This document shows, one piece after another, positions 24,072 to 34,900 of a DNA stretch of 38,650 nt. Origin of the DNA: an uncultured Bacteroidales bacterium (GTDB lineage Bacteria; Bacteroidota; Bacteroidia; Bacteroidales; Bacteroidaceae); contig CALEFD010000085.1 of NCBI GenBank assembly GCA_937876995.1, positions 1-38,650 on the forward strand, written 5' to 3'. Made by a program: the position numbers and the translations under genes. How positions within the stretch are numbered: the first letter of the stretch is position 1; each line of letters begins with the position of its first letter. Under the pieces are notes generated by a model. The model was not told the origin of the DNA and ran no database searches. It saw nothing but the letters and a program-made list of their open reading frames with translations.

Positions 24072-25553
24072 ATGAATATCCAGAATCGCATATATATATA
24101 CTTATTTATATTATTGACACCTCTGTTTGCCCATGCAGAAGAGACGGCCTATCTAAGCCAAATAGAGATAGGCAATTACAGTTTAGATAAACCTATGGGC
24201 AGTAAAAATGCATATCTGCGTGTAGAGTTCAATTTTGATAGTCTGGAACTGAACGAACAGCATGTTCTGAGATTAGTGCCTGTACTGTATTCTGCAGATG
24301 GCGCACAGACATACTCACTGCCCGGCGTACAGCTATACGGCAAACAACGTCATAAAGTGGCAGAACGCGCCAATAAGTTAAGCGGAGAACCAATGGTATT
24401 AACCGGAGACAGACTGCATAACTACCAGAAAGGCCATACCTCACCCCTGAACTACAGTGTAACCATACCATATAAAAGGTGGATGTCAGGCAGCCATCTG
24501 CGTATAAAGGCATACACAATAGGTTGTGCTTATTGTGAAGAAGGCAATGAAACCACCTATCTGGCAGAGACACTGCTACCTATGCCCGAATGGAACCCCA
24601 CATACGTAGGAGTACAACCACTTCCTGTAGTAGAAAAACAGCGTTACGAACCCCACAGAGCATACATACAGTTTGCACAGAGCAAACACGATATTCGTCC
24701 TGCATTAGCCGGCAACGCAGAACAGTTGGACAGTGTCTTTGCCAAACTGGAAAGCGTTATAGGCGATGAAAAACTAACCCTTACAGCCATAAACGTAGAG
24801 GGATGGGTATCACCGGAAGGAACACTGACCTACAACCAGGGGCTCTCTGAACGCCGTGCAAATTCGTTTATGGACTACGTATCAAGACGCGTAAAGGGAA
24901 TAAACAAAAAACTATGGCATGCAGAAGGTAAGGGAGAAGCATGGGGACATCTGCAAACACTGTTGGTGGAGACACCACTGCCTGCCGATTCCACAGCCCA
25001 CCTATATATACAAGAGGCTATAGATAACCCTGCCGATGCAGACAATATAGACCGTCGTCTGCGTGCGTTACCGGAAATAGGTAATACCATCTATCAGGAG
25101 TACTATCCGCTGTTACGTTGTATTCTCTATACATTGCACTACGAAGTTCGTCCATTTACGGTAGAAGAGGGGCGTGTGCTTATAGACACCAAACCACACC
25201 TGTTCAGCCCTAATGAAATGCAGCAGGTGGCAGACAGTTATCTGCCTGACACAGTAATGTACATAAAGACACTTCAGAAAGCAGTAAAACAGTATCCTGA
25301 CGATACAGCATTAGTCTATAACTTAGCTTTAGCACTCTTTAATGCCGATAGAAAGGCAGAAGCACTGCGACAGCTGGAAAATATAGAACCTACAGCACCT
25401 ATATGTAATCTGCGTGGAGTGCTATGTATGGAACTGCAGAGATATGCCGATGCAGTACCACACTTTAAGCAGGCCATAGAGTTGGGAAGCCAGGAGGCAA
25501 AAACCAACCTGCCTATGGCTGAGGCAGTAATAAATTTGGCTGTAGCAGAATAG
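24072..25553 (+). CDS. DUF3868 protein with OmpA-like and TPR regions
   Basis: 493 aa with a signal peptide (about 1-22, ending AHAE). The first ~170 residues are the DUF3868 domain (LRLVPVLYSADGAQ, GHTSPLNYSVTIPYKRWM). An OmpA-C-like region at about 196-280 follows, with YIQFAQSKHDIRPAL and GWVSPEGTLTYNQGLSERRA. This fold in other proteins binds peptidoglycan. The C-terminal ~110 residues contain TPR-like helices (ALVYNLALALFNADRKAEAL, YADAVPHFKQAIELG). It is the partner of the DUF3575 gene and lies immediately upstream of the major pilin. It probably scaffolds or anchors the fimbria across the periplasm. Confidence 0.88.
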   Translation: MNIQNRIYIYLFILLTPLFAHAEETAYLSQIEIGNYSLDKPMGSKNAYLRVEFNFDSLELNEQHVLRLVPVLYSADGAQTYSLPGVQLYGKQRHKVAERANKLSGEPMVLTGDRLHNYQKGHTSPLNYSVTIPYKRWMSGSHLRIKAYTIGCAYCEEGNETTYLAETLLPMPEWNPTYVGVQPLPVVEKQRYEPHRAYIQFAQSKHDIRPALAGNAEQLDSVFAKLESVIGDEKLTLTAINVEGWVSPEGTLTYNQGLSERRANSFMDYVSRRVKGINKKLWHAEGKGEAWGHLQTLLVETPLPADSTAHLYIQEAIDNPADADNIDRRLRALPEIGNTIYQEYYPLLRCILYTLHYEVRPFTVEEGRVLIDTKPHLFSPNEMQQVADSYLPDTVMYIKTLQKAVKQYPDDTALVYNLALALFNADRKAEALRQLENIEPTAPICNLRGVLCMELQRYADAVPHFKQAIELGSQEAKTNLPMAEAVINLAVAE

Positions 25554-25633
25554 AAACTTGTATGGTGTTTAACCGAACAAAATAAAACAAACTTATAATT
25601 AAATTATTTATTAACTTTTAAATTCATGTAATT

Positions 25634-26797
25634 ATGAAACTAACAAAGAGTTTATTTATGCTTTGCGCAGCAGGACTAAGTCTTTGCGCATGCAACAGTG
25701 ATGAAAATGTAAACCAACTACCTGATGGTGTTGGTATGGTAGAGGTGAAGGTTTATTCACCAGAAACAAAAGCCGTTACAACTGGAAGTTCCGACGGTAC
25801 AATACAAGTAACCGGTGATATTACAGTTACTTTGTATGCAGATTTTATGGATTCTACAGGCACAAATCGAACAGCAACTGAAAAATCTGTTGTTTTGAAT
25901 GCTGGTAATAATACTGCAAAATTCTGGAATGTTAAGAATCCTTCAAAAGTTACCGCATCAGTTAATGGTGGTATAGACAGTTATTCTACAACTCTAATAA
26001 CTCAGAGTGATAAAGATGCAACAGGTGGTAATCTACAGGCTGATCCTGCTAATATTCCTGCTTATGGTGAAGCTCAACCTGGTTTATCAAACAATTCTCA
26101 AGCTCCAAATTTAAAAGGAGGAGATGCAGATGAAAAGGTAAATGCAAATGAAGGAGACGATAGCAAAACTTACCAAGTATATACAGCGAATATCACTATG
26201 AAGATTCCTGTTGCACGTTTGGAAGTTTCTGGACTTAGTTTAAAATCAGGAAGCGCATATACATCATTAGCTTTGGATGGTGTATATCTTGACAAAATTA
26301 CAACAAATGGACCTACATGGAATACAGATGGCTTTAAAACTTTTGAGTCAGATCCGCAAGATTATGCATTTACTGCCGGTGCCGGAACTGGTGTTGAAGC
26401 TATTTTAAAGGATCCTGTAGGTGAAGATTTTGTTTCAGGAACCTACCCTGCTACTGGTGTTTATGCATATAATTTCTATGGTGCACCGGAAGAAACAGAT
26501 GATACTGAAGCAAACGCTACAGCCTATAACCCTTCTTTCAAGATGTATTTCAGAACAGGTACTAAAAACCCCGATAATGTTATTTATCCACGTTTTGCTT
26601 TTATTAAGAAATTTAAGGATGAAGATGGTGATCCTGTAGTTTTAGAGAATGGCAATGTGTATAAAATTATTGCTGCAGAACTTTCTGATGAAAATATTAT
26701 TGGTGACGAAGGCGGTAATACTTTATATGGTGTAGATGTAACTGTTCAGAAAGCGTCATGGACAGTTCAAACAATAAAGGCTGACTGGGCAAACTAA
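25634..26797 (+). CDS. Major fimbrial subunit, type V pilin (Mfa1/FimA-like)
   Basis: 387 aa lipoprotein precursor (SLCAC, Cys20). A conserved strand, VGMVEVKVYSP, is followed by ETKAVTTG, the probable site where an extracellular protease removes the N-terminal strand. A large beta-sandwich comes next. The C-terminus GVDVTVQKASWTVQTIKADW has the alternating pattern of the donor strand that completes the next subunit in type V pili. It has an 80-base AT-rich leader with only a poor TAACTTTT box. A hairpin sits 74 bases after its stop, so this gene may be transcribed at a higher level than the genes behind it. Confidence 0.88.
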   Translation: MKLTKSLFMLCAAGLSLCACNSDENVNQLPDGVGMVEVKVYSPETKAVTTGSSDGTIQVTGDITVTLYADFMDSTGTNRTATEKSVVLNAGNNTAKFWNVKNPSKVTASVNGGIDSYSTTLITQSDKDATGGNLQADPANIPAYGEAQPGLSNNSQAPNLKGGDADEKVNANEGDDSKTYQVYTANITMKIPVARLEVSGLSLKSGSAYTSLALDGVYLDKITTNGPTWNTDGFKTFESDPQDYAFTAGAGTGVEAILKDPVGEDFVSGTYPATGVYAYNFYGAPEETDDTEANATAYNPSFKMYFRTGTKNPDNVIYPRFAFIKKFKDEDGDPVVLENGNVYKIIAAELSDENIIGDEGGNTLYGVDVTVQKASWTVQTIKADWAN

Positions 26798-26870
26798 TCC
26801 CGTAGATCACTCAAAATTTGTATAGAGACGTTATAGTAATATAGCGTTGAAATATATTCCTTAAACTGTT

Positions 26871-26900
26871 TTGCAGGTGGTGCTTCTGCACTGCCTGCAA
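26871..26900 (+). terminator. Hairpin between the major pilin and the minor subunit genes
   Basis: TTGCAGGTGGTGC (26871-26883) and GCACTGCCTGCAA (26888-26900) form a 13-bp stem with two G-T pairs and the tetraloop TTCT. No T-run follows, so it is more likely a partial terminator or mRNA-stabilising structure than a full stop. The 261-base gap it sits in contains no convincing gene. A 27-codon open frame at 26917-27000 is unsupported. Confidence 0.6.
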
Positions 26901-27058
26901 TATGGTGGGGGAATAAATGTTTACAAAGTACAAAAAGGTAATGGCGCACCAATTTTATCCGCTACGCGAGGAAAGTTTTGCTTTATCGCCAGGCAAATAA
27001 AAAAACATAAAGTGGGCTGTTAGCTAATGCATTTGAAAATATTTTACAAAAAATAATA

Positions 27059-27988
27059 ATGAAGCGAACTATCAACATACTGCTCATTCTCTGTGCAGCA
27101 ACACTGCTCTCCGCCTGTATTCGCGAAGACCGCAGTGACTGTAACAACACCTTTATACGTTTGGAATATTTGGCAGACGGTACAGAGAGTGTACTGAATG
27201 AGTATATAAAAGATGTTGACCTGTATATATTCGATAGGAAGGGTTATAGACTGAAAAGTTACACTATGACCGAATTGCCTGATGGTACTCTTAAACTGAA
27301 CCTTCAGCCGGAAGAATATACTCTGATTACTGTGGCAAATGCAAATAAACATACCTATATAGTGGAGAGTACAACCGATAAACGTGAACATTTCTACGTG
27401 CAGCATCCAAACTGGTTCAGTGCAGGAGATGTGGTAGAGACTCACGACCATAATTATATAGGTGAAGTAAAGATTAAGATTGTGAACGACGAATTTCATC
27501 ACTATGATACATTGATGTTTCGTAGTGCACACGTAAATATGGATATTCAGATTGAAGGCTTGCCGGCACCTGCTCAGGGTGCTGCCACCAGAGCCTCCAT
27601 ACCTTATACACTGCGCATAGAGCAAAGCACTGCGCGCATAAACTTTTATAATCAGCTTTCGGCTATAGGAGAGGAGATAGTAGAACCTACCTTAACGTAC
27701 GATGCCGAAAACCAATGCTATCGCACCACAGATCTGGCTCTGTTCCGTTTAGACCAAAATGGTGTGGTAACACGAACCAGCTGCCCGCATCAGGTAGTAC
27801 TGCTTGATGCACAGGGTAATGAAATGATACGTTTTGCACTTTACGACTATCTGCAACAGAATGCAGACAAGATAGATGTAACCAAGCAAGAGGCAGATGT
27901 GCCTATTGCCATTAAATTTAGCACACTGGGTGTAGAGATTGTTCTGCCCGGGTGGAAAATAGAAGATGTAACACCTGACTGGGGATGA
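27059..27988 (+). CDS. FimB/Mfa2-type fimbrial anchor lipoprotein
   Basis: 309 aa. Lipoprotein signal with LLSAC (Cys20). The opening RSDCNNTFIRLEYLADG, KDVDLYIFDRKGYRL and LNLQPEEYTLITVANANKH match the FimB/Mfa2 family. In Porphyromonas, Mfa2 caps the pilus base and holds it to the outer membrane, limiting its length. There is no Arg/Lys processing motif followed by a pilin strand, consistent with an anchor that keeps its lipid. Its stop overlaps the next start as ATGA. Confidence 0.87.
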   Translation: MKRTINILLILCAATLLSACIREDRSDCNNTFIRLEYLADGTESVLNEYIKDVDLYIFDRKGYRLKSYTMTELPDGTLKLNLQPEEYTLITVANANKHTYIVESTTDKREHFYVQHPNWFSAGDVVETHDHNYIGEVKIKIVNDEFHHYDTLMFRSAHVNMDIQIEGLPAPAQGAATRASIPYTLRIEQSTARINFYNQLSAIGEEIVEPTLTYDAENQCYRTTDLALFRLDQNGVVTRTSCPHQVVLLDAQGNEMIRFALYDYLQQNADKIDVTKQEADVPIAIKFSTLGVEIVLPGWKIEDVTPDWG

Positions 27989-29556
27989 TATGTAAAGTTC
28001 TGACATACAGCCTGACGTTGCTGACCATTGTGGCCGGCCTCTTCGTTATGTCCGCATGTCAGAAAGAGGATGTGGGTAAATCGGAAGTAATGATGACCTT
28101 TAATACACGTGCTATTGTGTCGGATGCGGCGGAATCGGATGCCGATGCATTGGAACGTATGAAAGACCTTCGTGTAATAATGGTGCGTCAGGATGGAACG
28201 GTGGTTGATAACCATTTAGCAGAAGGCATTAATGCCAGCAGTGTAAAGTTTACCTTTAGCACACCTGTTAAAACCGGGGGTGAATACTTTACCTTTTATG
28301 CTGTTGCAAATGAAAATGCACTGACTCCTGTTCCTGAAGAAGATAATCTGCTTAGCTGGATGAAAACTTGTCAACGTAATGTAGAACTGACCAACGAGAA
28401 TATTACAGCTATAAAGATACAGGAGATAGGTGATGGCAGTGCATTCACTATTCCTAATGGCCAAGCTATTCCGCAAACTAAGATTTGGACTGTTTATGTT
28501 CCCCAACAAGATAAATATGAAGTGTCTAAGCCGCTTCAGCTGGAATATGTGGCAAGTAAGATATCGGTTAAGTTTGTAAACCAAACAAACAAAGGGCAAT
28601 CTTTGAGCGACATTCACATAAAAGGTATCATCCCGAACGGAAAAGGTTATCTTTTCAGTGATTATGTAAAGAATGGTACACACGATGTTTATACAGAAAG
28701 ATACGTAGTAGATAGTGATGTTCTGTTGGAAAATATTCCCTTTGATGGTGTTACATTGGCAGCAAATGCAGAATCTGCTGTTCAAACCTACTACACATAT
28801 CCTGTAGATGCAGATAATATTTCAAACCCAATGCTATATGCTGAGTGGGGTGAAAAAGAATTCCACATGCCTATAGGTGTTACCTCTATTCCACGTAATA
28901 AGCATATTGAGATAGTTGTAAATATACTTCAGGGTAAACTTACTGTAGATTACAATGTTAAGGAATGGAAAGAGCATGAACTTAACATAGGTGGTGCACC
29001 TACTCTTACTCCCGATAATGGCTACTACGTAGAAGACTGGTTTGCCGACAACACCATCGAAATTGGTGGAGGAGGTTCAACAGGTGAAAATAATTGGACT
29101 CTTAGTGACGGAAAAGTTATTTCACAGGATAAGATACTTGATGACTGGAGTAGTTTGGCAGATCCTAATTCAAATAATAATCTTGTAGTGACTATACCGG
29201 AAAAAGATTTGGTTCAGGGTTATGTAATTATTTTGGATTTTGAATGTGCTTATAAGAATTGTCCTACAACTAACCATTTTAAGATATTCTTTACAACTTA
29301 TCAGGAGAATGGAGGAAACACATCAATTGAATTGGCCAATTCAGACCAAAATATTTCTTATGAATATAAAGATGGGCAAAAATATACAAGATACTTGACC
29401 ATAGATGAGAATGTATATAATGCGCTGATAAAAGCAGGTGGTCAACTTGTACTTAAGACAGTAGAAGATCCTCTATGTGATCCAAACAAGTTAGATAACC
29501 ATCCTTATGGTATAAAGATTAATAAGTATGCGCTTATAAGTTCTTTTAATTTGTAG
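27985..29556 (+). CDS. Minor fimbrial subunit with C-terminal lectin-like module
   Basis: 523 aa lipoprotein precursor (FVMSAC, Cys25). VMMTFNTRAIVSD carries a Thr-Arg-Ala processing-type motif ahead of the pilin-like domain (MKDLRVIMVRQDG, GGEYFTFYAVANENAL). The second pilin half continues to about 340 (HIEIVVNILQGKLTVDYNVKEW). Residues about 369-523 form a separate beta-sandwich: NNWTLSDGKVI, LVVTIPEKDLVQGYVIILDF and IKINKYALI at the end. Its layout resembles accessory galactose-binding-like domains of Bacteroidetes glycan enzymes. It overlaps the Mfa2-type gene by 4 bases and precedes the 768-aa subunit by 19 bases. It probably corresponds to Mfa3/FimC-class minor subunits. Confidence 0.78.
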   Translation: MICKVLTYSLTLLTIVAGLFVMSACQKEDVGKSEVMMTFNTRAIVSDAAESDADALERMKDLRVIMVRQDGTVVDNHLAEGINASSVKFTFSTPVKTGGEYFTFYAVANENALTPVPEEDNLLSWMKTCQRNVELTNENITAIKIQEIGDGSAFTIPNGQAIPQTKIWTVYVPQQDKYEVSKPLQLEYVASKISVKFVNQTNKGQSLSDIHIKGIIPNGKGYLFSDYVKNGTHDVYTERYVVDSDVLLENIPFDGVTLAANAESAVQTYYTYPVDADNISNPMLYAEWGEKEFHMPIGVTSIPRNKHIEIVVNILQGKLTVDYNVKEWKEHELNIGGAPTLTPDNGYYVEDWFADNTIEIGGGGSTGENNWTLSDGKVISQDKILDDWSSLADPNSNNNLVVTIPEKDLVQGYVIILDFECAYKNCPTTNHFKIFFTTYQENGGNTSIELANSDQNISYEYKDGQKYTRYLTIDENVYNALIKAGGQLVLKTVEDPLCDPNKLDNHPYGIKINKYALISSFNL

Positions 29557-29575
29557 TTGTTTTATTAATAAATAG

Positions 29576-31882
29576 ATGAAGAGACGAACTGACATATTAA
29601 CCCATTTGCTGTTGCTACTACTTGTGCTTGTAGCCTGCACAGCCGATGATGCGATAAAAGAAAATCTATCGCATCAGGATGAATATGTCACTGTTCGTAT
29701 GCATATTCCGGGAATGAAAGCAGTTGCTACCCGTGCAGCAGAAGCTGATAACATAACATCTATTGTGGCTTTGGTGTTCCGTAATGACCAGTTGCAATCA
29801 GTTACAGAATATTCCAACTCAGCATTACATCCTATCAGCCCAATTTCGGGTACTATTACTATTGACAAACCTAACAATGGAGATGTTATTCATTTTCTGG
29901 CGAACCTACCTGCTGATTATAGCAACGAAAAGAAATATATAGCTTATCTTAACGAGCAAATAGGTAAGTCGCAAACTGAAGTATTGTGCAATCTCAGTTC
30001 AAGAGATTATTCAAAACTATCATATTGGGGAATGGCTACCAGAAATGAGAACAATGCTGTGATGGATGTAATGTTGTATAGAAACAAAGCCATGATAGAA
30101 ATAAAACCCGGCGCAGATTGTACATTCCGTCAGGATGAACTCTTTATAGCCGGTCTGGATAATCCGAATAATGTTGGTTTGTTGGTGCCTTACAATGGTG
30201 GTTTTAATTTTGATTTGGGTAGTAACGATTATCTAACATTGCCTCAAAATCCAGACCCATTAGATAAGACAGACGAACTTACAAACTACGGTGCCGGTTA
30301 CGATAATGCCTACTACGTATTTGAACATAAAAATCTAAATGATGCAACTGGTCTATATGTAATCTGTAAAATAGGTGATGACTATTATAAGGTGGCATTG
30401 CACGATGAAGAGGGACAGCCATACCCCATTATCCGTAACCATAAATACACCATTTTGGTGAACGATTTGGATGCAGGCTGTGAAACATACAGTGAAGCCT
30501 TATCAGCAAAACCCATAAAACCAACCGTCATAGAAACCAAAGATGTAATATTTACCTATACAGATAATACTACTGTATATTTAAACGGGGGCGCATCATC
30601 CACACTACCGGTTGAAGTTACTATACCTGCAGGTGCTTCATTAACCCAATTTAGTATAGTGACGAACAAAAACTTTGATGCAACTGCTTCAGGTGGAACA
30701 TTGACCCCAACAGACAATGGCTATACTTATGCTGGTGGTTCTACTACGTTCACTTTTATTCCTAAAAATGCAGGAGATTATACAATTCAAATATCTGGCT
30801 CTGGTAATAATTTGAATGATTTTAGTAGGTCTATCAATGTGAAAGTAGATGCTACAGTGATGTCTGTAGTGGCTAAAAATAGTGACTCTGACATTAATAT
30901 GGATAATAGTGAGACATCGGCTACGCTTGTGTTAACCAAACCAGGTAATGTAGGTAATGTAAATGTTACTGTATCTTCCGATGTGTTTAATTATAGCGTA
31001 AACGGCAATGAATATACCTTTACTCCCAAAAATAATAATATTGCATCCGGTTCATACACTGTAACATTCAGTGATGCCAATTATCCTGATAAAGTGAATT
31101 GCTCCGCAACTATCACTGTAGTAAATACTCCTAAGGTTACATTCTCAGTGACAGGTAGCCAAACTATTCAGATGAATGGTACTCCGCTTATGGTTACAAT
31201 GAACGTTCCAGATGGTAAAACATTGTCCGAATTTGTTATTACTGTAACTCCTGCTACAGGACTTAATGTTACTCAGGGTGGAAATCAATTAACATTAATT
31301 AATGGCGAATATAGTACCAATGCAGGAGTATCTGGTACACAAACCTTTACATTTACACCAACAGCTGCAGGTACATATACCATCACTTTCTCTGGCTCTG
31401 GCACGGATGTCAATATGCCTGAAATAGACGGTAGAAAGATTATTTTAACGGTGAACGCAACAGCTACTGGTGGGGATGGAAATATTGTATGGCAATGGAC
31501 AGGAGATAATGTAAATGTATCTGGATATAATACTTCTAGCAGTATAATTCCTTCGTCAGATATTAACGAACAGTTTATAGTTAACAATATATTTGGAATA
31601 AAGGTAGAACCAACTGCAGGTGCAAACGATCCATGTGTAGTAGTTAAAGTATTTAATCGATATGGTACAGGTAAAGATTTATCTTCTACAGCCCACAACA
31701 ATAGTAATAAAGATAGAATCAATGTATCAGGAAGTGAAATTTATGAATTTTTAATTACTCAAGAACTTGTAGATCTTCTTCATGAACAAGAGGACGCTGA
31801 TAATAAAGGAAAAATAGGATTTTGGGGAAATGGTGTGATTATTACTGATATTTATATAAAACAAGGTACTGCTAACCAGTAA
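29576..31882 (+). CDS. Large minor fimbrial subunit with Ig-like repeats and lectin-like end
   Basis: 768 aa lipoprotein precursor (LVLVAC, Cys21). VTVRMHIPGMKAVATRAAEA contains a Thr-Arg-Ala processing-type motif, then NITSIVALVFRND shared with the 1482-aa neighbour. The pilin-like part ends around 320 (RNHKYTILVNDLDAG). Three Ig-like repeats follow at about 323-424, 425-515 and 518-630, each closing with patterns such as TFTFIPKNAGDYTIQISGSG. The final ~130 residues (VWQWTGDNVNVSGY to GVIITDIYIKQ) form a beta-sandwich similar in plan to carbohydrate-binding modules. It is likely a stalk-like adhesin near the fimbrial tip. Confidence 0.78.
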   Translation: MKRRTDILTHLLLLLLVLVACTADDAIKENLSHQDEYVTVRMHIPGMKAVATRAAEADNITSIVALVFRNDQLQSVTEYSNSALHPISPISGTITIDKPNNGDVIHFLANLPADYSNEKKYIAYLNEQIGKSQTEVLCNLSSRDYSKLSYWGMATRNENNAVMDVMLYRNKAMIEIKPGADCTFRQDELFIAGLDNPNNVGLLVPYNGGFNFDLGSNDYLTLPQNPDPLDKTDELTNYGAGYDNAYYVFEHKNLNDATGLYVICKIGDDYYKVALHDEEGQPYPIIRNHKYTILVNDLDAGCETYSEALSAKPIKPTVIETKDVIFTYTDNTTVYLNGGASSTLPVEVTIPAGASLTQFSIVTNKNFDATASGGTLTPTDNGYTYAGGSTTFTFIPKNAGDYTIQISGSGNNLNDFSRSINVKVDATVMSVVAKNSDSDINMDNSETSATLVLTKPGNVGNVNVTVSSDVFNYSVNGNEYTFTPKNNNIASGSYTVTFSDANYPDKVNCSATITVVNTPKVTFSVTGSQTIQMNGTPLMVTMNVPDGKTLSEFVITVTPATGLNVTQGGNQLTLINGEYSTNAGVSGTQTFTFTPTAAGTYTITFSGSGTDVNMPEIDGRKIILTVNATATGGDGNIVWQWTGDNVNVSGYNTSSSIIPSSDINEQFIVNNIFGIKVEPTAGANDPCVVVKVFNRYGTGKDLSSTAHNNSNKDRINVSGSEIYEFLITQELVDLLHEQEDADNKGKIGFWGNGVIITDIYIKQGTANQ

Positions 31883-31919
31883 TATATAACCCAAGGCAAG
31901 AAAATTATAACGAACAAAA

Positions 31920-34900
31920 ATGAACATAAAAAATAGATATATATTCAATCAAATGGCTGTGGCAAAGGGATGGCTTATAAAGACATTCCTTCTGCTGTTA
32001 TTGCTGTTTGTGGCCTGTGGTGAACCGGACGATATGTTTGGTACTATACATGGTGATGATGAAGAGATAGAATTAACTATCAACACATTGTTACCGGATG
32101 GTGGTATATCAACACGTACAGCACCTGCAGAGAATATTACATCTATAACGGCTCTTGCTTTTGATAGAAATCATGAACTGATTAAAGTTCAAACAAGTGA
32201 GGTTGTTCAATCTACAACGTCAAATACTACAGGAACATTTAAGGTTGCAGTTCCACAGCGCACACGCAGAATCCACTTTATTGCCAAAAACAATGGAGAA
32301 TTTGCTGAAATAACCGAATCTGACTATGGAAAGACCGATGTGGGTTTGTTGGTAAACAGAATTAGCAGCATACAAAATTCACAAGATGAAAATGGAATAT
32401 CAAACGCTCTGCACTATTGGCAGATGCTTGATTTTGAAAGTGCAGAAGATTTGAAAGATCTTTCTGATGAACTCCAAGCTTTAGATAAAAAGACAGACGA
32501 TGGCTATCAGTTGCCTCTTATTCGCAATATGGCAAAAATTACGTTGAATCTGCAGGAAGGAATGACAGGCCATATAGCCGGAATATTGAACTATAACACC
32601 ACCGGTACTATAGTTCCATATCTTAAAGATGGAAATAATTATACGTTTAAATATCAAAATACAACCAACCACGAACTGCCATCAACTTTTGTCATTACAT
32701 CTGATGTAAGTAATTGTAGTGAATTGGGCACTGTGCATTATCTGTTCGAAGAATACGACGATGTAGGTGACCTTATCTATGTAATGTGCTATATAGACAA
32801 TGATGGTGAAAGTGGAAATGAAGCTGGACATTTCTATAAGGTTGCACTTGTAAAACCAGAATTTACAGGTGTGGAAGATAAGTACTATTATGTTATTCGT
32901 AATCAGGCTTATAACATCAACATAGTTGGCAAATTAGATGTTGCTTTAGGTAAGACAGACTATTCTGATGCAGTTCAGAATGCTAAACCTATCAATGATA
33001 ATGCTATAGAGCAGGTTCACCTGGACTTTGAGCCCGATGAAGTTTATATGTATATAGGTGAAACTGGCAATGTAACGGTTAAAATCCCTAGTGGACTAAC
33101 GCTTCTACGAATAGGGTATTCAATGGAAAGATTTGATGATGGTGGTATATCTGTCAAGACCACAGACGGAACAGAAAGATCTAAACTGAATATACCTGAC
33201 CCGAATCCTAATGATAACATTTATGTAGATACTTATGATGTTACAGATTTAAGTGAAATAGTACTATCGATGAATTTGAAGAGCAGTATTACTGAGGCCA
33301 TAAGTGATATGCAAATACAGTTTAAAGGTAGTGGTGAAAGCAAAATTGCTGACGATAAACTTGTGGTTCACGTATTGAAACGCGATGCGCTTAACGTAAC
33401 ACCTACTGCTGTAGAGATACCAAGAACAAAAGGAAACAGCTTTAGTGTTAATGTTATTATTCCAAGTTTCGATAACTATGATGGTGCATACGAACTTACT
33501 ATAAATGATAAAGATAATAAGTATAACATAACATCACCTGGTACTTTGGTTCTTCAAGATGGCGTTTATAATGTAGAAAAGGGTCAGACCTATACCTTTG
33601 CATTTGAGCTACGAGAAGATAGACCTGCGGGTGAAAAACATACAATAGATTTCCATTTGGATACAGATTATCACGACTACGATGCTACTACCACAGTTAC
33701 ATTGATAGATAATGTTGCTCATGACCAGGATTATGAAATCTGGGTAGATAATAGTACATGGACTGGAACTGAAAATTCGGTCACTTTCTTTGGGTATAAC
33801 AAAGAGACTCCGCAAGGCAGTTTTACCACTGGAACTACACCAAATGGCTTTAGAACTGAGTTCTATGATACGGGTGCCAATAGCCATAAATCGCAATCTA
33901 TGGTTATGGGAAGCGATGATAGTTTTACCTTTACTATACCGGAAGGTGAGAGTCGTTATTTGACAATGTTGGTTGCAGCGAATGATGGAGCTTCCCCGTC
34001 AATCAATCTTACTGGTAATTTGACCAATGGTAATTCTTGGACAACTGCAAACAGCGGTGAATCTATTGTACCGTCTAATTACAATTTTGGTAATGCAGAG
34101 ATTAACTCTAACGGTCGTTTAATCCGCTACGAACTTGCTCCGGGTACCTATACCCTTCAAAGAGGTTCTGCCGATTATTTGCTTTACTATATGCGTTTAA
34201 CTAGAGAAAAACCGGAAATGACAGATGTTGCGCAACCTCTCATCACCGATTATGAACTCTCCTGGAGTGGTGCTACGTATGTAAACACCGATGCAAATGG
34301 CAATCTAAAAATTAATGATTCAAAATATATAGTAGATCAAGATAATCTGAACCACACGGTAATATTGAAATCAGAAAATAATAGTTTGGCTTCTTCGCTG
34401 AATTTATCCACATTTACATTGTCTGAAATAGATGTGCAGCTTGCAACAAAGGTTATAGCATTTGAAGATACTAACAATAATAATGGAAAAATTACTGATA
34501 ATAATCAGGGTAAATCTGCACAATCCAATACTTGTACTTTGGACACTTATAATGCAGGTAATTATGCTACCAGCGGAACAATTAAAATTAACGAACCTGA
34601 TGATTATAAGTACAGTGCTTTCTATGAAAAACTGCATCTGAATTCCGTACAGTATGAAGTGAAGAGTCCTATCATTTCCGGACTATACACGTCGTTAGAT
34701 GGCGATAAGCTTACACCTGTTGATAAATTTACCAATTTGGATGATGCTTGGGCAATTGGCTTTAAGATGCCAATGGTTGTTCCGGCTCCTCATTCAGACT
34801 TGCTTCCGGTGTCTGAAAGATATGGAAATTATACAATTGATATTAATATTCCCGAATGGACTAAGCGAAGTGATAATACCAGTACCGGTTTGGGAGTTAT

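Noticed and set aside
26917..27000. 27-codon open frame between the pilin and the anchor gene
   Set aside because: It lies in an untranslated gap, has no recognisable feature, and alternative frames over the same bases are also open. No support for translation.
27044..27625. 193-aa open frame on the minus strand
   Set aside because: It is a shadow of the Mfa2-type anchor gene, with many cysteines, histidines and isoleucines and no domain or promoter.
28216..28785. 189-aa open frame on the minus strand
   Set aside because: Shadow of the 523-aa fimbrial subunit. Composition is unlike a real protein and no signals precede it.
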